A DNA stretch of 64,000 bases from Paenibacillus massiliensis subsp. panacisoli DSM 21345. Its GTDB lineage: Bacteria > Bacillota > Bacilli > Paenibacillales > Paenibacillaceae. Under the pieces are notes generated by a model. The model was not told the origin of the DNA, searched no databases, and worked only from the letters and a program-made list of their open reading frames with translations. Where the stretch lies: NCBI RefSeq assembly GCF_000426545.1, contig NZ_AUFO01000011.1, forward strand, positions 155,202 through 219,201, in the 5' to 3' direction. This document shows, piece by piece, positions 44,430-54,367 of this stretch (positions are counted from its first letter, which is position 1; every line of letters starts with the position of its first letter). Both the position numbers and the translations under genes were made by a program.

Positions 44430-44540
44430 CGTGTACACATCCTGTTCGTTAACGTGTTCTTTATGGCTTTAGTAGCTGGGCTTACCATGGCAATAATGCC
44501 CGAAACCATTTCAACAAATAGTGTCTCTATCATAAAAAAT

Positions 44541-44569
44541 AAACTTAGTTTAAGCAATAGACAAAGTTT
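44541..44569 (+). promoter_or_regulatory. Candidate XylR operator
   Basis: AAACTTAGT (44541-44549) and ACAAAGTTT (44561-44569) form an inverted repeat with 8 of 9 pairs matching and an 11-base centre, in the xylR-xylA gap. Resembles the TTAGTTTG...CAAACTAA operators of bacilli only loosely. A TATAAC box follows at 44585; a small hairpin (TCCCGGA / TCCGGGA) lies at 44602-44618. Confidence 0.55.
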
Positions 44570-44659
44570 GATGGGTTGTGTTAGTATAACGGTGTAAATG
44601 CTCCCGGATCGTCCGGGAAGCTAATTAAATCCTGACAAATCTGGGGAGGCGTCAACATT

Positions 44660-45976
44660 ATGGCATACTTTGAAAACGTTTCAAAAGTAAACTACGAAGG
44701 CAAGAACTCATCTAATCCATATGCATTCAAATGGTACAATCCTGAGGAAGTCGTAGCAGGCAAGACGATGGAGGAGCACTTCAAATTCAGCATGGCCTAT
44801 TGGCATACGCTGACAGCTGGCGGTAGTGACCCGTTTGGTGTAAATACAGCCGTTCGTCCGTGGGATCATCTGACAGGAATGGAGCTGGCCAAGGCTCGTG
44901 TAGAGGCTGCCTTCGAATTAATGGAGAAGCTGAACCTCCCGTATTTTGCATTCCATGATGTGGACATTGCACCTGAGGGCGCTTCCCTGAAGGAATTCCA
45001 TAGCAATCTGGATACCATCGTCGATCTGATCGAGCAGCAAATGAAAGCAACGGGCAAAAAGCTCCTCTGGAACACAGCGAACATGTTCTCGAATCCACGT
45101 TATGTGCATGGTGCAGCTACGACCTGTAATGCAGATGTATACGCACATGCAGCGGCTCAGATCAAGAAGGGTCTTGAGGTGGGTAAGCGTCTTGGTGCAG
45201 AGAACTATGTCTTCTGGGGCGGACGTGAAGGCTATGAGACACTGCTGAACACAGACATGCAGCTGGAGCTGGATAATCTGGCGCGTATGTTCCACCTCGC
45301 AGTGGATTATGCCAAGGAGATTGGCTTCGATGCACAATTCCTGATTGAGCCGAAGCCGAAGGAGCCAACCAAGCACCAATATGATTATGATGCGGCTACG
45401 ACGATTGCATTCCTGCAAAAATATGATCTGGATAAGCACTTCAAGCTGAACCTGGAAGCGAACCATGCGACGCTGGCTGGCCATACGTTCAATCACGAGA
45501 TGCGTGTAGCTCGTATTAACGGCATGCTGGGCTCGCTGGATGCCAATCAGGGAGATCTGCTCATTGGCTGGGATACCGATGAATTCCCGGTAGACATCTA
45601 TGATGCTACGCTCACCATGTATGAGGTGCTGATGAATGATGGGCTCGGTAAAGGTGGCATTAACTTTGACGCCAAAGTAAGACGTGCATCCTTCGAGGCA
45701 GAGGATCTGTTCCTGGCTCATATCGCAGGAATGGATACGTATGCGAAAGGGCTGAAGGTCGCTGCCAAGCTGATTGAGGATCGCGTACTGGAGGAGTTCA
45801 TTGAGAAGCGTTATAGCAGCTTCAAGGAAGGTATTGGTGCTGATGTCGTAGCTGGCAAGGCAACCTTGGCTTCACTTGCTGAATACGCCCTGAACAACGA
45901 GAATCCACGCCGCAATGAATCCGGACGTCAGGAATGGTTGAAGGCGAAGCTGAACCAATATATTCTGGCCGATTAA
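44660..45976 (+). CDS. xylA: Xylose isomerase
   Basis: Converts D-xylose to D-xylulose. The 438-residue length and motifs fit the type II enzymes: F-H-D-V-D-I-A (active-site His and Asp), [18 protein letters not shown] (metal Glu), and [19 protein letters not shown] precedes ATG 44660. A cre-like sequence lies in its first codons. Followed by xylB after 10 bases. Confidence 0.97.
   Translation: MAYFENVSKVNYEGKNSSNPYAFKWYNPEEVVAGKTMEEHFKFSMAYWHTLTAGGSDPFGVNTAVRPWDHLTGMELAKARVEAAFELMEKLNLPYFAFHDVDIAPEGASLKEFHSNLDTIVDLIEQQMKATGKKLLWNTANMFSNPRYVHGAATTCNADVYAHAAAQIKKGLEVGKRLGAENYVFWGGREGYETLLNTDMQLELDNLARMFHLAVDYAKEIGFDAQFLIEPKPKEPTKHQYDYDAATTIAFLQKYDLDKHFKLNLEANHATLAGHTFNHEMRVARINGMLGSLDANQGDLLIGWDTDEFPVDIYDATLTMYEVLMNDGLGKGGINFDAKVRRASFEAEDLFLAHIAGMDTYAKGLKVAAKLIEDRVLEEFIEKRYSSFKEGIGADVVAGKATLASLAEYALNNENPRRNESGRQEWLKAKLNQYILAD
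44670..44686 (+). promoter_or_regulatory. cre-like site inside the start of xylA
   Basis: TTTGAAAACGTTTCAAA, with 7-base arms, fits the CcpA consensus at 13 of 14 positions. Intragenic cre sites near the xylA start are known in bacilli, so this probably gives glucose repression. Confidence 0.6.
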
Positions 45977-45986
45977 GGAGCTACCT

Positions 45987-47489
45987 ATGATGAAGGAGCG
46001 ATATGTTATTGGTGTAGACCTTGGCACAAGCAGCGTCAAGACGGTACTTGTGACCCCAAGCGGACAGGTAGCTTATGAGACCTCGGAATCTTATGAGCTG
46101 CTACAGCCGCAAGCAGGCTACAGCGAGCAGCGTCCCGAAGACTGGGTACGGGGTACGATTGCATCCCTGCGCAGACTGGTAGAAGGTGCTGGCATTGCGC
46201 CTGATAGCGTAGAAGGCATCAGCTTCTCCGGACAAATGCATGGTCTTGTGCTTGTGGATGAGCAAGGCCAGGTGCTGCGCAATGCAATATTGTGGAACGA
46301 TACGCGGACCACAGCCCAATGCCGCCGTATTGAAGAGAAGCTGGGGGCAAGCTTGCTGGAGCTGGCTCGAAACCGTGCGCTGGAAGGCTTCACGCTGCCC
46401 AAGCTGCTATGGGTGCAGGAGCATGAGCCAGAGCTGCTGGCACAGGCAGCACATTTTATGCTGCCGAAGGATTATGTACGCTATCGGCTGACAGGCGAGC
46501 TCGCTATGGAGTACTCCGACGCAGCAGGAACCCTGCTGCTAGAGGTGGGGGCGAAGCACTGGAGTGAAGCCATCGCTGAGGCGTTCCAGCTGCCGCTCAG
46601 TCTGTTCCCGCCACTCGTGGAGTCCTTCGATCAGACTGGCGGATTGCTGCCTGAATGGTCCGAGCAGACCGGACTTGCTGCTGATACGGCTATCTTCGCT
46701 GGTGGAGCCGATAATGCGTGCGGCGCGATTGGTGCAGGGATTCTACAGGAGGGCCAGACGATGTGCAGCATCGGCACCTCCGGGGTCGTGCTGTCTTACG
46801 AGGAACGCAAGCACATTCAGCTGGAGGGGAAGGCGCACTTTTTCAATCATAGTGAAAAGGATGCGTTCTACATTATGGGTGTGACTCTGGCCGCGGGCTA
46901 CAGCCTGCAGTGGTTCAAGGAGACCTTTGCTCCGGGGCAGCCATTCGAGGAGCTGCTGGCCGCCACTGGAGATGTTCGTCCAGGGAGCGGAGGACTGCTG
47001 TTCACACCGTATATTGTAGGGGAGCGGACACCGCACCCGGATGCGAATATACGCGGAAGCTTTATCGGCATGGACGCCGGGCATAAGCTGCCTCATTTCA
47101 CCAGAGCCGTATTGGAGGGGATTACCTTCTCGCTCCGGGAGTCCATTGATATCCTGCGTGCGACGGGCAAAACGGTGAACGAGGTAATCTCGATTGGCGG
47201 CGGTGCCCGTAGTGATATATGGCTGCAGATGCAAGCGGATATCTTCCGGGCTGACGTGATCAAGCTAGAAAGTGAGCAGGGGCCTGCGCTTGGCGCTGCC
47301 ATGCTGGCTGCGTACGGTGCCGGCTGGTTCGACTCACTACAGGCTTGTGCGCAGGAGTTCATTCGTCCGGCCAGACGATTCTCGCCACGACCGGAAACGG
47401 CAGATCAGTATGATCTTTTGTATGCCCTGTATAAGGAAGTATACCCTGCGACCCGTGCTCTGAATGATGGATTGTCGACCTACCGATGA
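45987..47489 (+). CDS. xylB: Xylulokinase
   Basis: Phosphorylates D-xylulose to xylulose 5-phosphate. The 500-residue FGGY-family kinase has G-V-D-L-G-T-S-S-V-K at the N-terminus, S-F-S-G-Q-M-H-G-L-V (substrate region), I-G-T-S-G-V-V and S-I-G-G-G-A-R-S (ATP region). AAGGAG precedes ATG 45987. Confidence 0.97.
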   Translation: MMKERYVIGVDLGTSSVKTVLVTPSGQVAYETSESYELLQPQAGYSEQRPEDWVRGTIASLRRLVEGAGIAPDSVEGISFSGQMHGLVLVDEQGQVLRNAILWNDTRTTAQCRRIEEKLGASLLELARNRALEGFTLPKLLWVQEHEPELLAQAAHFMLPKDYVRYRLTGELAMEYSDAAGTLLLEVGAKHWSEAIAEAFQLPLSLFPPLVESFDQTGGLLPEWSEQTGLAADTAIFAGGADNACGAIGAGILQEGQTMCSIGTSGVVLSYEERKHIQLEGKAHFFNHSEKDAFYIMGVTLAAGYSLQWFKETFAPGQPFEELLAATGDVRPGSGGLLFTPYIVGERTPHPDANIRGSFIGMDAGHKLPHFTRAVLEGITFSLRESIDILRATGKTVNEVISIGGGARSDIWLQMQADIFRADVIKLESEQGPALGAAMLAAYGAGWFDSLQACAQEFIRPARRFSPRPETADQYDLLYALYKEVYPATRALNDGLSTYR

Positions 47490-47519
47490 GGTGAGGATTA
47501 TGCTCGGAAGGGTGTCTAG

Positions 47520-48326
47520 ATGAAGAAGAATTCTTCTAATAGAACAAATGTTATAGGTGCTGGCGAGGTTGGCGTTGCCATCTCGGTCGACATGGATACG
47601 AAAGTGGTTCATCAGACAAACAGCTTGTTCTGGGATACCAAAGGAAATGATGTCCTGGGGACAACCGCACTTCCTTTTTATGGAGCATTTGTCTCAGAAG
47701 AAAAGTGCCAGCTTTTTGGCGATGTCACAGGAAAAAAGGTGCTGGAGATCGGCTGTGGAAGTGGTCAATCCTTGCAATATTTGGGGGGACGTCAAGCATC
47801 TGAGCTATGGGGCATGGATCTGTCAGAGAACCAGATCGAGAAGACAAGGGCACATTTGACGGGATGCGGTCTCTCGGCACAATTAATTTGTTCTCCCATG
47901 GAAGCGGAATGCGGCATACCAGCGGATTACTTTGACTTTGTGTATTCGATTTATGCCATAGGCTGGACTACCGACCTTGAGGGGACTTTATGCAGGATTG
48001 CTTCTTACCTGAAAAAAGATGGCATATTGATCTTCAGTTGGTCTCACCCGATACACAAATGTGTGGTTGCAGAAAATAACATGCTTGCTTTTAAAAAGTG
48101 TTATTTCGATGAATCCTGGTATTCGGTATCGCTTGATGAAGGTGAGCTAACCTTATCAGATCGCAAGCTATCCACTTATGTGAATGCGTTGGCAAAAGCG
48201 GGATTTGTCATTGAGCAAATGATGGAGGAATCTGATGATGACATCATACAATCAAGAGACAGCGATTTTGCCAACAAAGCAAAGATGCTTCCTGTAACCT
48301 TTGTCATGAAAGCAAGGAAGCTATAA
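47520..48326 (+). CDS. Class I SAM-dependent methyltransferase
   Basis: A 268-residue protein with the SAM-binding motif V-L-E-I-G-C-G-S-G near residue 75, the acidic D of G-M-D-L-S near 100, and D-F-V-Y-S-I-Y-A-I-G-W-T-T-D near 140. It belongs to the UbiE/COQ5-like Methyltransf_11 group; the substrate is unknown. The first ~30 residues before M-D-T-K may not be typical, so an internal start at 47592 is possible. It lies 30 bases after xylB but is probably not a xylose gene. Confidence 0.88.
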   Translation: MKKNSSNRTNVIGAGEVGVAISVDMDTKVVHQTNSLFWDTKGNDVLGTTALPFYGAFVSEEKCQLFGDVTGKKVLEIGCGSGQSLQYLGGRQASELWGMDLSENQIEKTRAHLTGCGLSAQLICSPMEAECGIPADYFDFVYSIYAIGWTTDLEGTLCRIASYLKKDGILIFSWSHPIHKCVVAENNMLAFKKCYFDESWYSVSLDEGELTLSDRKLSTYVNALAKAGFVIEQMMEESDDDIIQSRDSDFANKAKMLPVTFVMKARKL

Positions 48327-48414
48327 GTGAACAGGAAATGGATTCGAGTGCCAGTTATGAGGAGCAACATAATTGAGAGGCCATTGTTGAAGTAGCTTCG
48401 ATTGTTAGTACAAC

Positions 48415-48466
48415 AAATCAGCGACAGTCTGGGGGATATACTCACCCATGGCTGTCGCTGATTTTG
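48415..48466. terminator. Bidirectional terminator
   Basis: AAATCAGCGACAG and CTGTCGCTGATTT form a perfect 13-bp stem with an inner GGG/CCC pair. It serves the methyltransferase and the convergent feo operon. Confidence 0.88.
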
Positions 48467-48607
48467 GTGTTGGGACCAGTCCAAGGACTATTGAATTCAA
48501 GGATCATTGCATGCACGAGGGATAAGGGGGCGATAAGCATGCCTTAGGTAGACTTGTGCAATTCTCAGCTCAATACCTTATACAACTACTGCTATATCAT
48601 TTAACTA

Positions 48608-48790
48608 TTACGTTGACTCAGGTCTATTATGTTCCACGTTCTTTGACTTGTCAGGTGCAGGAGGGCAGCCTGGACATGCTCCAGTCGACGCACAGCCAGC
48701 ACATGCCCCCTGACGACTCTTACGCCAGAAGCGTACTCCAATCCAGCCTGAATAGCCTAGCACGGCAACAATAATCAGGATATCAATCAT
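48608..48790 (-). CDS. FeoB-associated Cys-rich membrane protein
   Basis: A 60-residue protein: one N-terminal membrane helix (residues 4-22), a basic stretch, then C-A-G-C and C-P-G-C pairs. It matches the small FeoB-associated Cys-rich family (PF12669) and lies 34 bases after feoB on the same strand. A role in iron handling at the FeoB pore is presumed. Confidence 0.88.
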   Translation of the reverse strand: MIDILIIVAVLGYSGWIGVRFWRKSRQGACAGCASTGACPGCPPAPDKSKNVEHNRPEST

Positions 48791-48824
48791 GGGTCAGGTC
48801 TCCTTTTCCGATGAAGATATAGGT

Positions 48825-50846
48825 TCAGGACAAGCCCAGCAGATGCCCACCCTGGTAGATCAGTATGGATATGACGTAAGCAATTACCAGCGGATAGAGC
48901 ATCGAAATCATCGTCCAGCGGAGGGAAGCAGTCTCCTTGTGAATGACCCCGACGGTCGCCAGACATGGGATATACAGCAATATGAAGGCCATGAAGCTAA
49001 AGGCACTCAGCGGTGTAAATACCGCATGTATGCTAGTCTCCAGCCCGCTCATATCCGGCGCATGATAAATGATATTCATCGTTGAGACGACCACCTCCTT
49101 GGCCATGAACCCGGTCACCAGTGACGCCCCTGCCTGCCAGGTACCAAAGCCAAGCGGTGTCAGCAGCGGTGCCAGCCAGCCACCGAGCATGGCGAGCAGA
49201 CTGTCGTCCATCTCGCTTCCGAAGCCATGCAGCCCCATATTCGACAGGAACCAGATGATGACAGAGCCAGCCAGAATGATGGTACCAGCCTTGCGCAGGA
49301 AGCCCTTCACCTTCTCCCAGGTGATACGGAACAGCGTCAGGGCCTGGGGCATGCGGTATGGTGGAAGCTCTACAACGAATAAGGATGGCTCCTTGGAGAC
49401 GAAGGGAAGCGCAGAGAACGTCTTGGACAGTAACAGAGCCAGAACGATACCGAGCACGTACATAAGCATTACAACCGATGCCTGGTGCTCCCGAAAGAAC
49501 ACCCCTGCAAACAGGGCATATACAGGCAATCTGGCGGAGCAGGACATGAAGGGAACGAGCAGTGTAGTCAGCAAGCGCTCCTTGGGCTGCTCAATCGAAC
49601 GTGCGGCCATAATCGCCGGCACATTGCAGCCGAAGCCGATGATGAAAGGGATGAAGGCTTTTCCATTCAGCCCTACGGATTCCATCAGACGATCCATCAG
49701 AAGGGTTACGCGGGCCATATAACCCGAATCCTCGACGATGGATATGATGAGGAACAGCAGCACAATCTGCGGTGTAAATACTAATACACCTCCAACCCCG
49801 GCAATAATTCCATCTACAATTAATGCCTGAGTAAAGGAGGAGGCTCCAAGGCTCTCCAGCAGGGCTGTTACCGTGTCGCTCACACCGCCAGCAATCCAGC
49901 CGTCCAGCACATCCGAGAGCGGATTGCCGAGCCAATCAAAGGTGACCTTGAAGGTCAGGAACATGAATAGCAGGAATAGTGGCAGTCCAAATATACGATG
50001 GGTTAGAATCATGTCCGCTCGCTCTGTCCATGTCTTGCGCTGTTCTGTGGAGCGCACCATGACCTGTTGACAGACATGAGCAATCCAGTTGACGCGCACG
50101 TTGCGTAGATGAGCTTCGGGACTGGAGCTGGAAGTCGGGTCTGCCTGCATGAGAGCTGCCTGGCATTCCGTTATAATTTGCGTGATTCCAGCATATAGAT
50201 TAGGGTCCGTTATTTCCGCCCATACAACAGGATTACGCTCTAGCAGCTGGAGGGCAAGCCATCTCGATTCAACACCAAATATGTCAGGGAGGATAGCCAT
50301 GATGCGGTCTATTGTTTGTTCTACCTCGGGCCCATAGTTCAAATGCAGCGGCTCGTGAGAGGTAGATACTGACTTCTCATGAACAGCAGCCAGCACCTCT
50401 TTACTTCCTGCTCCGGTGCGTGCACTCATTGGTATGACAGGGACACCTAGCTCGGATGAGAGTTTCTCGGGACTTACGGTGATTCCACTGGAGCGCGCAA
50501 CATCCATCATATTGAGGCCAAGCACCAAGGGTGCTCCGTACTCCAGCAGCTGGACGGTCAGATACAGATTGCGTTCAAGCTGGGCAGCGTCCACGATATT
50601 GATCAGGGAAGAAGGAGGCTGCTCAAGCAAATAGCGCGCGGCTACACCTTCGTCAAGGGAAAAGGGCAATAGAGAGTATAGTCCCGGGAGATCGACGAGC
50701 ACCCCGCTTTTGTTGCGAAGGAGCCCGCTTTTCATAGATACGGTAACCCCAGACCAATTCCCTGTCTCCGCATAGGTGCGGGTTAGTTTGTTGAACAGAG
50801 AGGTCTTCCCGGTGTTCGGATTCCCGAATAACGCGATCGTATTCAT
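48825..50846 (-). CDS. feoB: Ferrous iron transport protein B
   Basis: The 673-residue iron(II) permease. N-terminal G domain with G-N-P-N-T-G-K-T-S (P loop), D-L-P-G (G3) and N-M-M-D (G4), then the membrane region with G-F-G-C-N-V-P and the second gate repeat with T-G-F-M-A-K-E. ATG 50846 begins M-N-T-I-A-L-F-G, the usual start, and overlaps the feoA stop by four bases; the longer frame is rejected. Confidence 0.97.
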   Translation of the reverse strand: MNTIALFGNPNTGKTSLFNKLTRTYAETGNWSGVTVSMKSGLLRNKSGVLVDLPGLYSLLPFSLDEGVAARYLLEQPPSSLINIVDAAQLERNLYLTVQLLEYGAPLVLGLNMMDVARSSGITVSPEKLSSELGVPVIPMSARTGAGSKEVLAAVHEKSVSTSHEPLHLNYGPEVEQTIDRIMAILPDIFGVESRWLALQLLERNPVVWAEITDPNLYAGITQIITECQAALMQADPTSSSSPEAHLRNVRVNWIAHVCQQVMVRSTEQRKTWTERADMILTHRIFGLPLFLLFMFLTFKVTFDWLGNPLSDVLDGWIAGGVSDTVTALLESLGASSFTQALIVDGIIAGVGGVLVFTPQIVLLFLIISIVEDSGYMARVTLLMDRLMESVGLNGKAFIPFIIGFGCNVPAIMAARSIEQPKERLLTTLLVPFMSCSARLPVYALFAGVFFREHQASVVMLMYVLGIVLALLLSKTFSALPFVSKEPSLFVVELPPYRMPQALTLFRITWEKVKGFLRKAGTIILAGSVIIWFLSNMGLHGFGSEMDDSLLAMLGGWLAPLLTPLGFGTWQAGASLVTGFMAKEVVVSTMNIIYHAPDMSGLETSIHAVFTPLSAFSFMAFILLYIPCLATVGVIHKETASLRWTMISMLYPLVIAYVISILIYQGGHLLGLS

Positions 50847-51082
50847 GCGGGACAGACCTCCATATGACCAGCTTGCTTCTGTCTCAGACCAATGAGCTGT
50901 CCATTGCATTCAATAATAACCGGACCGCCGAGTGGCGTGACCTTGTGAAGACGTATTGTGGCTCCGGTCCTTACTCCCATATCGGTGAGTCTTCGGTGTA
51001 CCAAAGGATCGAGTGCATCAAGAGACATAAGCTGCCCAGTACTTCCGGGCTTCAGCTTCAATAAGGAAATACCGATAGACAT
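50843..51082 (-). CDS. feoA: Ferrous iron transport protein A
   Basis: A 79-residue SH3-like partner of FeoB, with R-R-L-T-D-M-G-V and G-G-P-V-I-I-E-C. AGGGTGAT precedes ATG 51082. Translationally coupled to feoB by an ATGA overlap. Confidence 0.93.
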   Translation of the reverse strand: MSIGISLLKLKPGSTGQLMSLDALDPLVHRRLTDMGVRTGATIRLHKVTPLGGPVIIECNGQLIGLRQKQAGHMEVCPA

Positions 51083-51106
51083 CAGCAATCACCCTTCATG
51101 CGAAAA

Positions 51107-51121
51107 TGAGAATCAATATCA
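51107..51121 (-). promoter_or_regulatory. Fur box before feoAB
   Basis: TGAGAATCAATATCA matches the 7-1-7 Fur consensus TGATAATNATTATCA at 12-13 of 15 positions and lies 25 bases upstream of feoA, consistent with iron repression. Confidence 0.75.
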
Positions 51122-51359
51122 TTCAATTGGTGAGTGTAATGTAGCACAGCCCATTTTTCCAGACAGTGATGAATCTCTCAGTGTGAAGCCAGATGAAGAA
51201 ATATTGAGGGAATGTGCCATGTGACAGAGTAATTCCATAAATTAGCGCGCATAATCAGCTTATTGTGTCTTTTATGTGGTAAAATGACCTTAACTTCATG
51301 AATGAAGCCGAATCTCCGATATAAAAGGTGTAACAGACAAGCTGGAAGGGGGCACATGG

Positions 51360-52484
51360 ATGATGAATCGAGTACGTCCGCGACTGATCAAGTTGCTATT
51401 GTTAAGCTCTGTACTGGCATTAGGCATTCCTCAGGTAGTGGAGTGGAGCGAGGTCTATGCGGCTGTCAATCCCTCAGTCGAGGTGACCACAGGGCAATTG
51501 GAGGAGAAGCTGCTGGCGGCCATGATGGACCGCAAAGACAGCTTGGATTTTACATATAAGGGACAGGTCAAGAATCTGAAAAAGGATCTGCAGACCGCCA
51601 TTGATGAGGCCATGCAGAGCGATCCTTATGTGAACTATACTTTGAAGAGCTATGCTTACAACTATAAAGGCTCGTCAAGTTCGGCACAGGTTACCGTTAC
51701 GCTCAAATACCGTGAGACCAAGGAGCAGACAGCTTTTGTGGATCAGACGGTACGCGCCGCACTGAAGGAGCTAATTAAGCCGGATATGACCGATCACGAG
51801 AAGGTCAAGGTCATTCATGATTGGGTGGTCGTGCGTCTGGCCTATGATGAGACACTACAGAAATATACAGCGTATGACGGGCTGGCTACAGGTACTACAG
51901 TATGCCAAGGTTATGCACTTCTAACCTACAAGATGCTGAACGAGACCGGAATTACCAACCGCATTGTGGAAGGAAGAGCCGGCGGCCAGCTGCACGCGTG
52001 GAATCTGGTCCTGCTGGATGGAAAGTGGTACCATCTCGATACGACCTGGGATGATCCGACACCAGACCGGCCGAATGAAGTGAGCACCGCTTACTATCTA
52101 TTGACAGATGCGCAGATTCGCAAAGATCACTCCTGGACGAAGAAATATCCTGCAGCAAGCACCGTCTATGAACAGACGCTCACGCAGCTGATCACTGCCG
52201 GAGGGGCCAAGGCCAAGGTCTATCAGGAAATGTACAATGAGCTGGAATACGCCATGTATCAGGACGGTAATCTGGTAACATCAGCTCCGCAAATGGTAGA
52301 GAAGGCACGCAAGGCCATGTCTGCGGGGACCAAAACACTAGTGTTCGCCTATAAGGGGACGGAGAAAAATCTGGAGAAGGATCTGCAGGTCCTCTATCAG
52401 CTAGGGATGAAATCCATCTCCTATCGCGTAACGAATCAGCACGATTCTAATCACCTTAGAGTCAGCCTGTCCTGGACGATCTAG
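51360..52484 (+). CDS. Secreted transglutaminase-like protein
   Basis: A 374-residue exported protein with a signal peptide (hydrophobic residues 10-23, cleavage near V-Y-A-A). The transglutaminase-core triad is visible: Cys in V-C-Q-G-Y-A, His in H-A-W-N-L-V, Asp in H-L-D-T-T-W-D-D. A similar segment (F-x-Y-K-G ... K-x-L-x-K-D-L-Q) occurs both before and after the core (about residues 63-75 and 325-340), so it carries an internal repeat. Such proteins are often surface proteases or cross-linkers; the activity is unknown. Confidence 0.88.
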   Translation: MMNRVRPRLIKLLLLSSVLALGIPQVVEWSEVYAAVNPSVEVTTGQLEEKLLAAMMDRKDSLDFTYKGQVKNLKKDLQTAIDEAMQSDPYVNYTLKSYAYNYKGSSSSAQVTVTLKYRETKEQTAFVDQTVRAALKELIKPDMTDHEKVKVIHDWVVVRLAYDETLQKYTAYDGLATGTTVCQGYALLTYKMLNETGITNRIVEGRAGGQLHAWNLVLLDGKWYHLDTTWDDPTPDRPNEVSTAYYLLTDAQIRKDHSWTKKYPAASTVYEQTLTQLITAGGAKAKVYQEMYNELEYAMYQDGNLVTSAPQMVEKARKAMSAGTKTLVFAYKGTEKNLEKDLQVLYQLGMKSISYRVTNQHDSNHLRVSLSWTI

Positions 52485-52639
52485 TCCGGGGCGGGCTGCT
52501 CCACTTTTAGCGGACTGCTCCATTTTTATAGGAAGGCGTGAAAGTACATGTAAGAAGCTCCTGTACTGTTGAAGTATACAGACGCATAGGTTGCAACCCC
52601 GATTCGATTTGTTGGCTTAATCACTATAAGGAGAAGACT

Positions 52640-53998
52640 ATGTTGTACAAAAAATCGTTCTTTTGCCTGCTCGGCACACAGAGCATGGCGAATGCCGCCG
52701 ATGTGCTATATATTATGGCACTGGTATCACTCATATTTAATAGCACTGACTCTATCATCACAGCCATACTCATTCCCCTGCTACGCATGGGAGCCCAGAT
52801 GATTAGCGGGTTTCTTGCGCCGCTATTGCTCGTCAGATATCAGCTTCCATTTATTTTGTTCGTATCCCAGACCGGGCAGCTGGCCTTCTTCACCTTACTC
52901 GTGCTATATATCAATGCGGCACACCCAGCCACGGATTGGTTGGTTGTATTCTCACTTGTGCTGGGTATGTCCTTCCTGGACGGCTGGACGACTCCTGCAA
53001 GGAATGCGCTGGTTCCGCGTCTTGCGACGGGGGATGCGTTAATGAAGGCCAACAGTATGATTTCCGTTAGTGATCAGACGGTACAGCTCGCGGGCTGGGG
53101 GCTGAGTGGAATGCTTGTGGCTTTCGCAGGAGCGGAGAAGACACTGATAATTGCCGTCGTGCTATATGCCATCGCCATGCTCTTCACTGCTCTGCTGCGT
53201 GATCCAATGGAAGCGGGGCGCTTCTTCCTGCTTCGACCGCATACCTTGGTGAAGAGTGGAGATCAGGGGCTGCCTGAGGAACCGACTCCGATCCATTCGA
53301 CTTCTGCGATGACGGCTGACTCTGAGCAACAGCAACCATCAAGAGATGGAAAATGGGCCGTACTAAGAGAAGGCTGGATGCTGATTGGCAAAAGCACTCG
53401 CCTGCGGATTCTCACCTTCATGGATATGGTCGACATGCTGGGTGGCTCCGTATGGGTCGGTGCGTTCACACTGGCCTTCGTCCAGCAGGTGCTGCTTAAG
53501 GATGAGTCCTGGTGGGGATATATTAATGCCGCATATTTTGCGGGGACGATTGTCGGCGGCCTGCTGGTGCTTATGCTAGTGAATCGCCTTCAGCACCGAT
53601 TGTTCCCAGCTATGTTAGCTGGAATGACTGGTTATGCTGTTCTGACCATACTGTATGCTGTAAATGTATTACCCCTGATTAGTCTCATCGTGGTGCTAAT
53701 TATGGGCTTGCCCGCTGAACTGGCTGTAGTATCCAGAAGGACTCTGATTCAGAAAAGTGTGGCGGTGCATGATCTGCCGAAGGTGCTCTCGGCACAGGCA
53801 ACGCTTATGAGCTTCACTTTCTGTGTATCCTTGTTACTGATGGGCTGGATCGCCGAACGATTCGGAATCGTCAATCTGTATGTATTCGCTGGGCTGTTAT
53901 CAGGAACGGCGGTATTGATTGGCTGGCTTGGTCGCAGATCCTTCGCGAAGGACGGCACCACTTCATCTGAACATATTTCTGCACAGCGTGTGAACTAG
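52640..53998 (+). CDS. MFS efflux transporter
   Basis: A 452-residue, 12-helix major facilitator. The loop D-G-W-T-T-P-A-R-N-A-L-V-P between helices 4 and 5 and the general layout resemble the macrolide-efflux/enterobactin-exporter-like group. A long polar central loop (residues about 200-250) is present. ATG 52640 has AAGGAGAAG 4-8 bases upstream; the longer frame from 52538 has no site. The substrate is unknown. Confidence 0.88.
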   Translation: MLYKKSFFCLLGTQSMANAADVLYIMALVSLIFNSTDSIITAILIPLLRMGAQMISGFLAPLLLVRYQLPFILFVSQTGQLAFFTLLVLYINAAHPATDWLVVFSLVLGMSFLDGWTTPARNALVPRLATGDALMKANSMISVSDQTVQLAGWGLSGMLVAFAGAEKTLIIAVVLYAIAMLFTALLRDPMEAGRFFLLRPHTLVKSGDQGLPEEPTPIHSTSAMTADSEQQQPSRDGKWAVLREGWMLIGKSTRLRILTFMDMVDMLGGSVWVGAFTLAFVQQVLLKDESWWGYINAAYFAGTIVGGLLVLMLVNRLQHRLFPAMLAGMTGYAVLTILYAVNVLPLISLIVVLIMGLPAELAVVSRRTLIQKSVAVHDLPKVLSAQATLMSFTFCVSLLLMGWIAERFGIVNLYVFAGLLSGTAVLIGWLGRRSFAKDGTTSSEHISAQRVN

Positions 53999-54036
53999 TC
54001 GGCAGTAATAGTACCTTGAGCAGATCACACGTGAGA

Positions 54037-54201
54037 TAGAGCCGCTGCAAGCGGGGAGCCCTGTCGACTGCTGTTAAGCTTGCTGTTCTTTTGAACAAAG
54101 ATCGTAAGCAGGTGAACAGCAAGCTAAAAGGCAGACACTTCGTTTCTCCAAGGCTTCCCCGCTTTCCGCTAACGACGGCGCTCTCCAGATCATTCAACAT
54201 G
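54037..54201 (-). repeat. Structured intergenic repeat, copy 2 (inverted)
   Basis: Reverse-complement counterpart of 43067-43230. Its inner stem reads TTGCTGTTC / GAACAGCAA where copy 1 has TACTGTTC / GAACAGTA, so an A-T pair has become a G-C pair on both strands together. Lies 38 bases after the MFS gene. It is followed by CGTACTTT/CGTATCT tandem repeats to about 54260. Confidence 0.9.
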
Positions 54202-54261
54202 AGCTCAGAATAGGTCGGGCTGTTCGTACTTTAATCGTATCTTGCTCGTACTTTGCTCGTA

Positions 54262-54290
54262 TCTGGAGAGCTTGCAGTGGCTCTATACAT
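54262..54290 (+). repeat. Partial copy of the structured repeat end
   Basis: CTGGAGAG followed directly by CTTGCAGTGGCTCTATAC joins the left and right ends of the structured repeat without its middle, as expected of an internal deletion derivative. Confidence 0.45.
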
Positions 54291-54367
54291 CCCTGCACAA
54301 CTAGGTCTGCACTAATCCGCGTCTTGATATCTCTTATAAGCGTAAGTGAGTGGGAAGGAGGAGTCTA

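Noticed and set aside
53871..54200. Minus-strand ORF over repeat copy 2 and the end of the MFS gene
   Set aside because: It overlaps a well-supported gene and reads mostly through the repeat.
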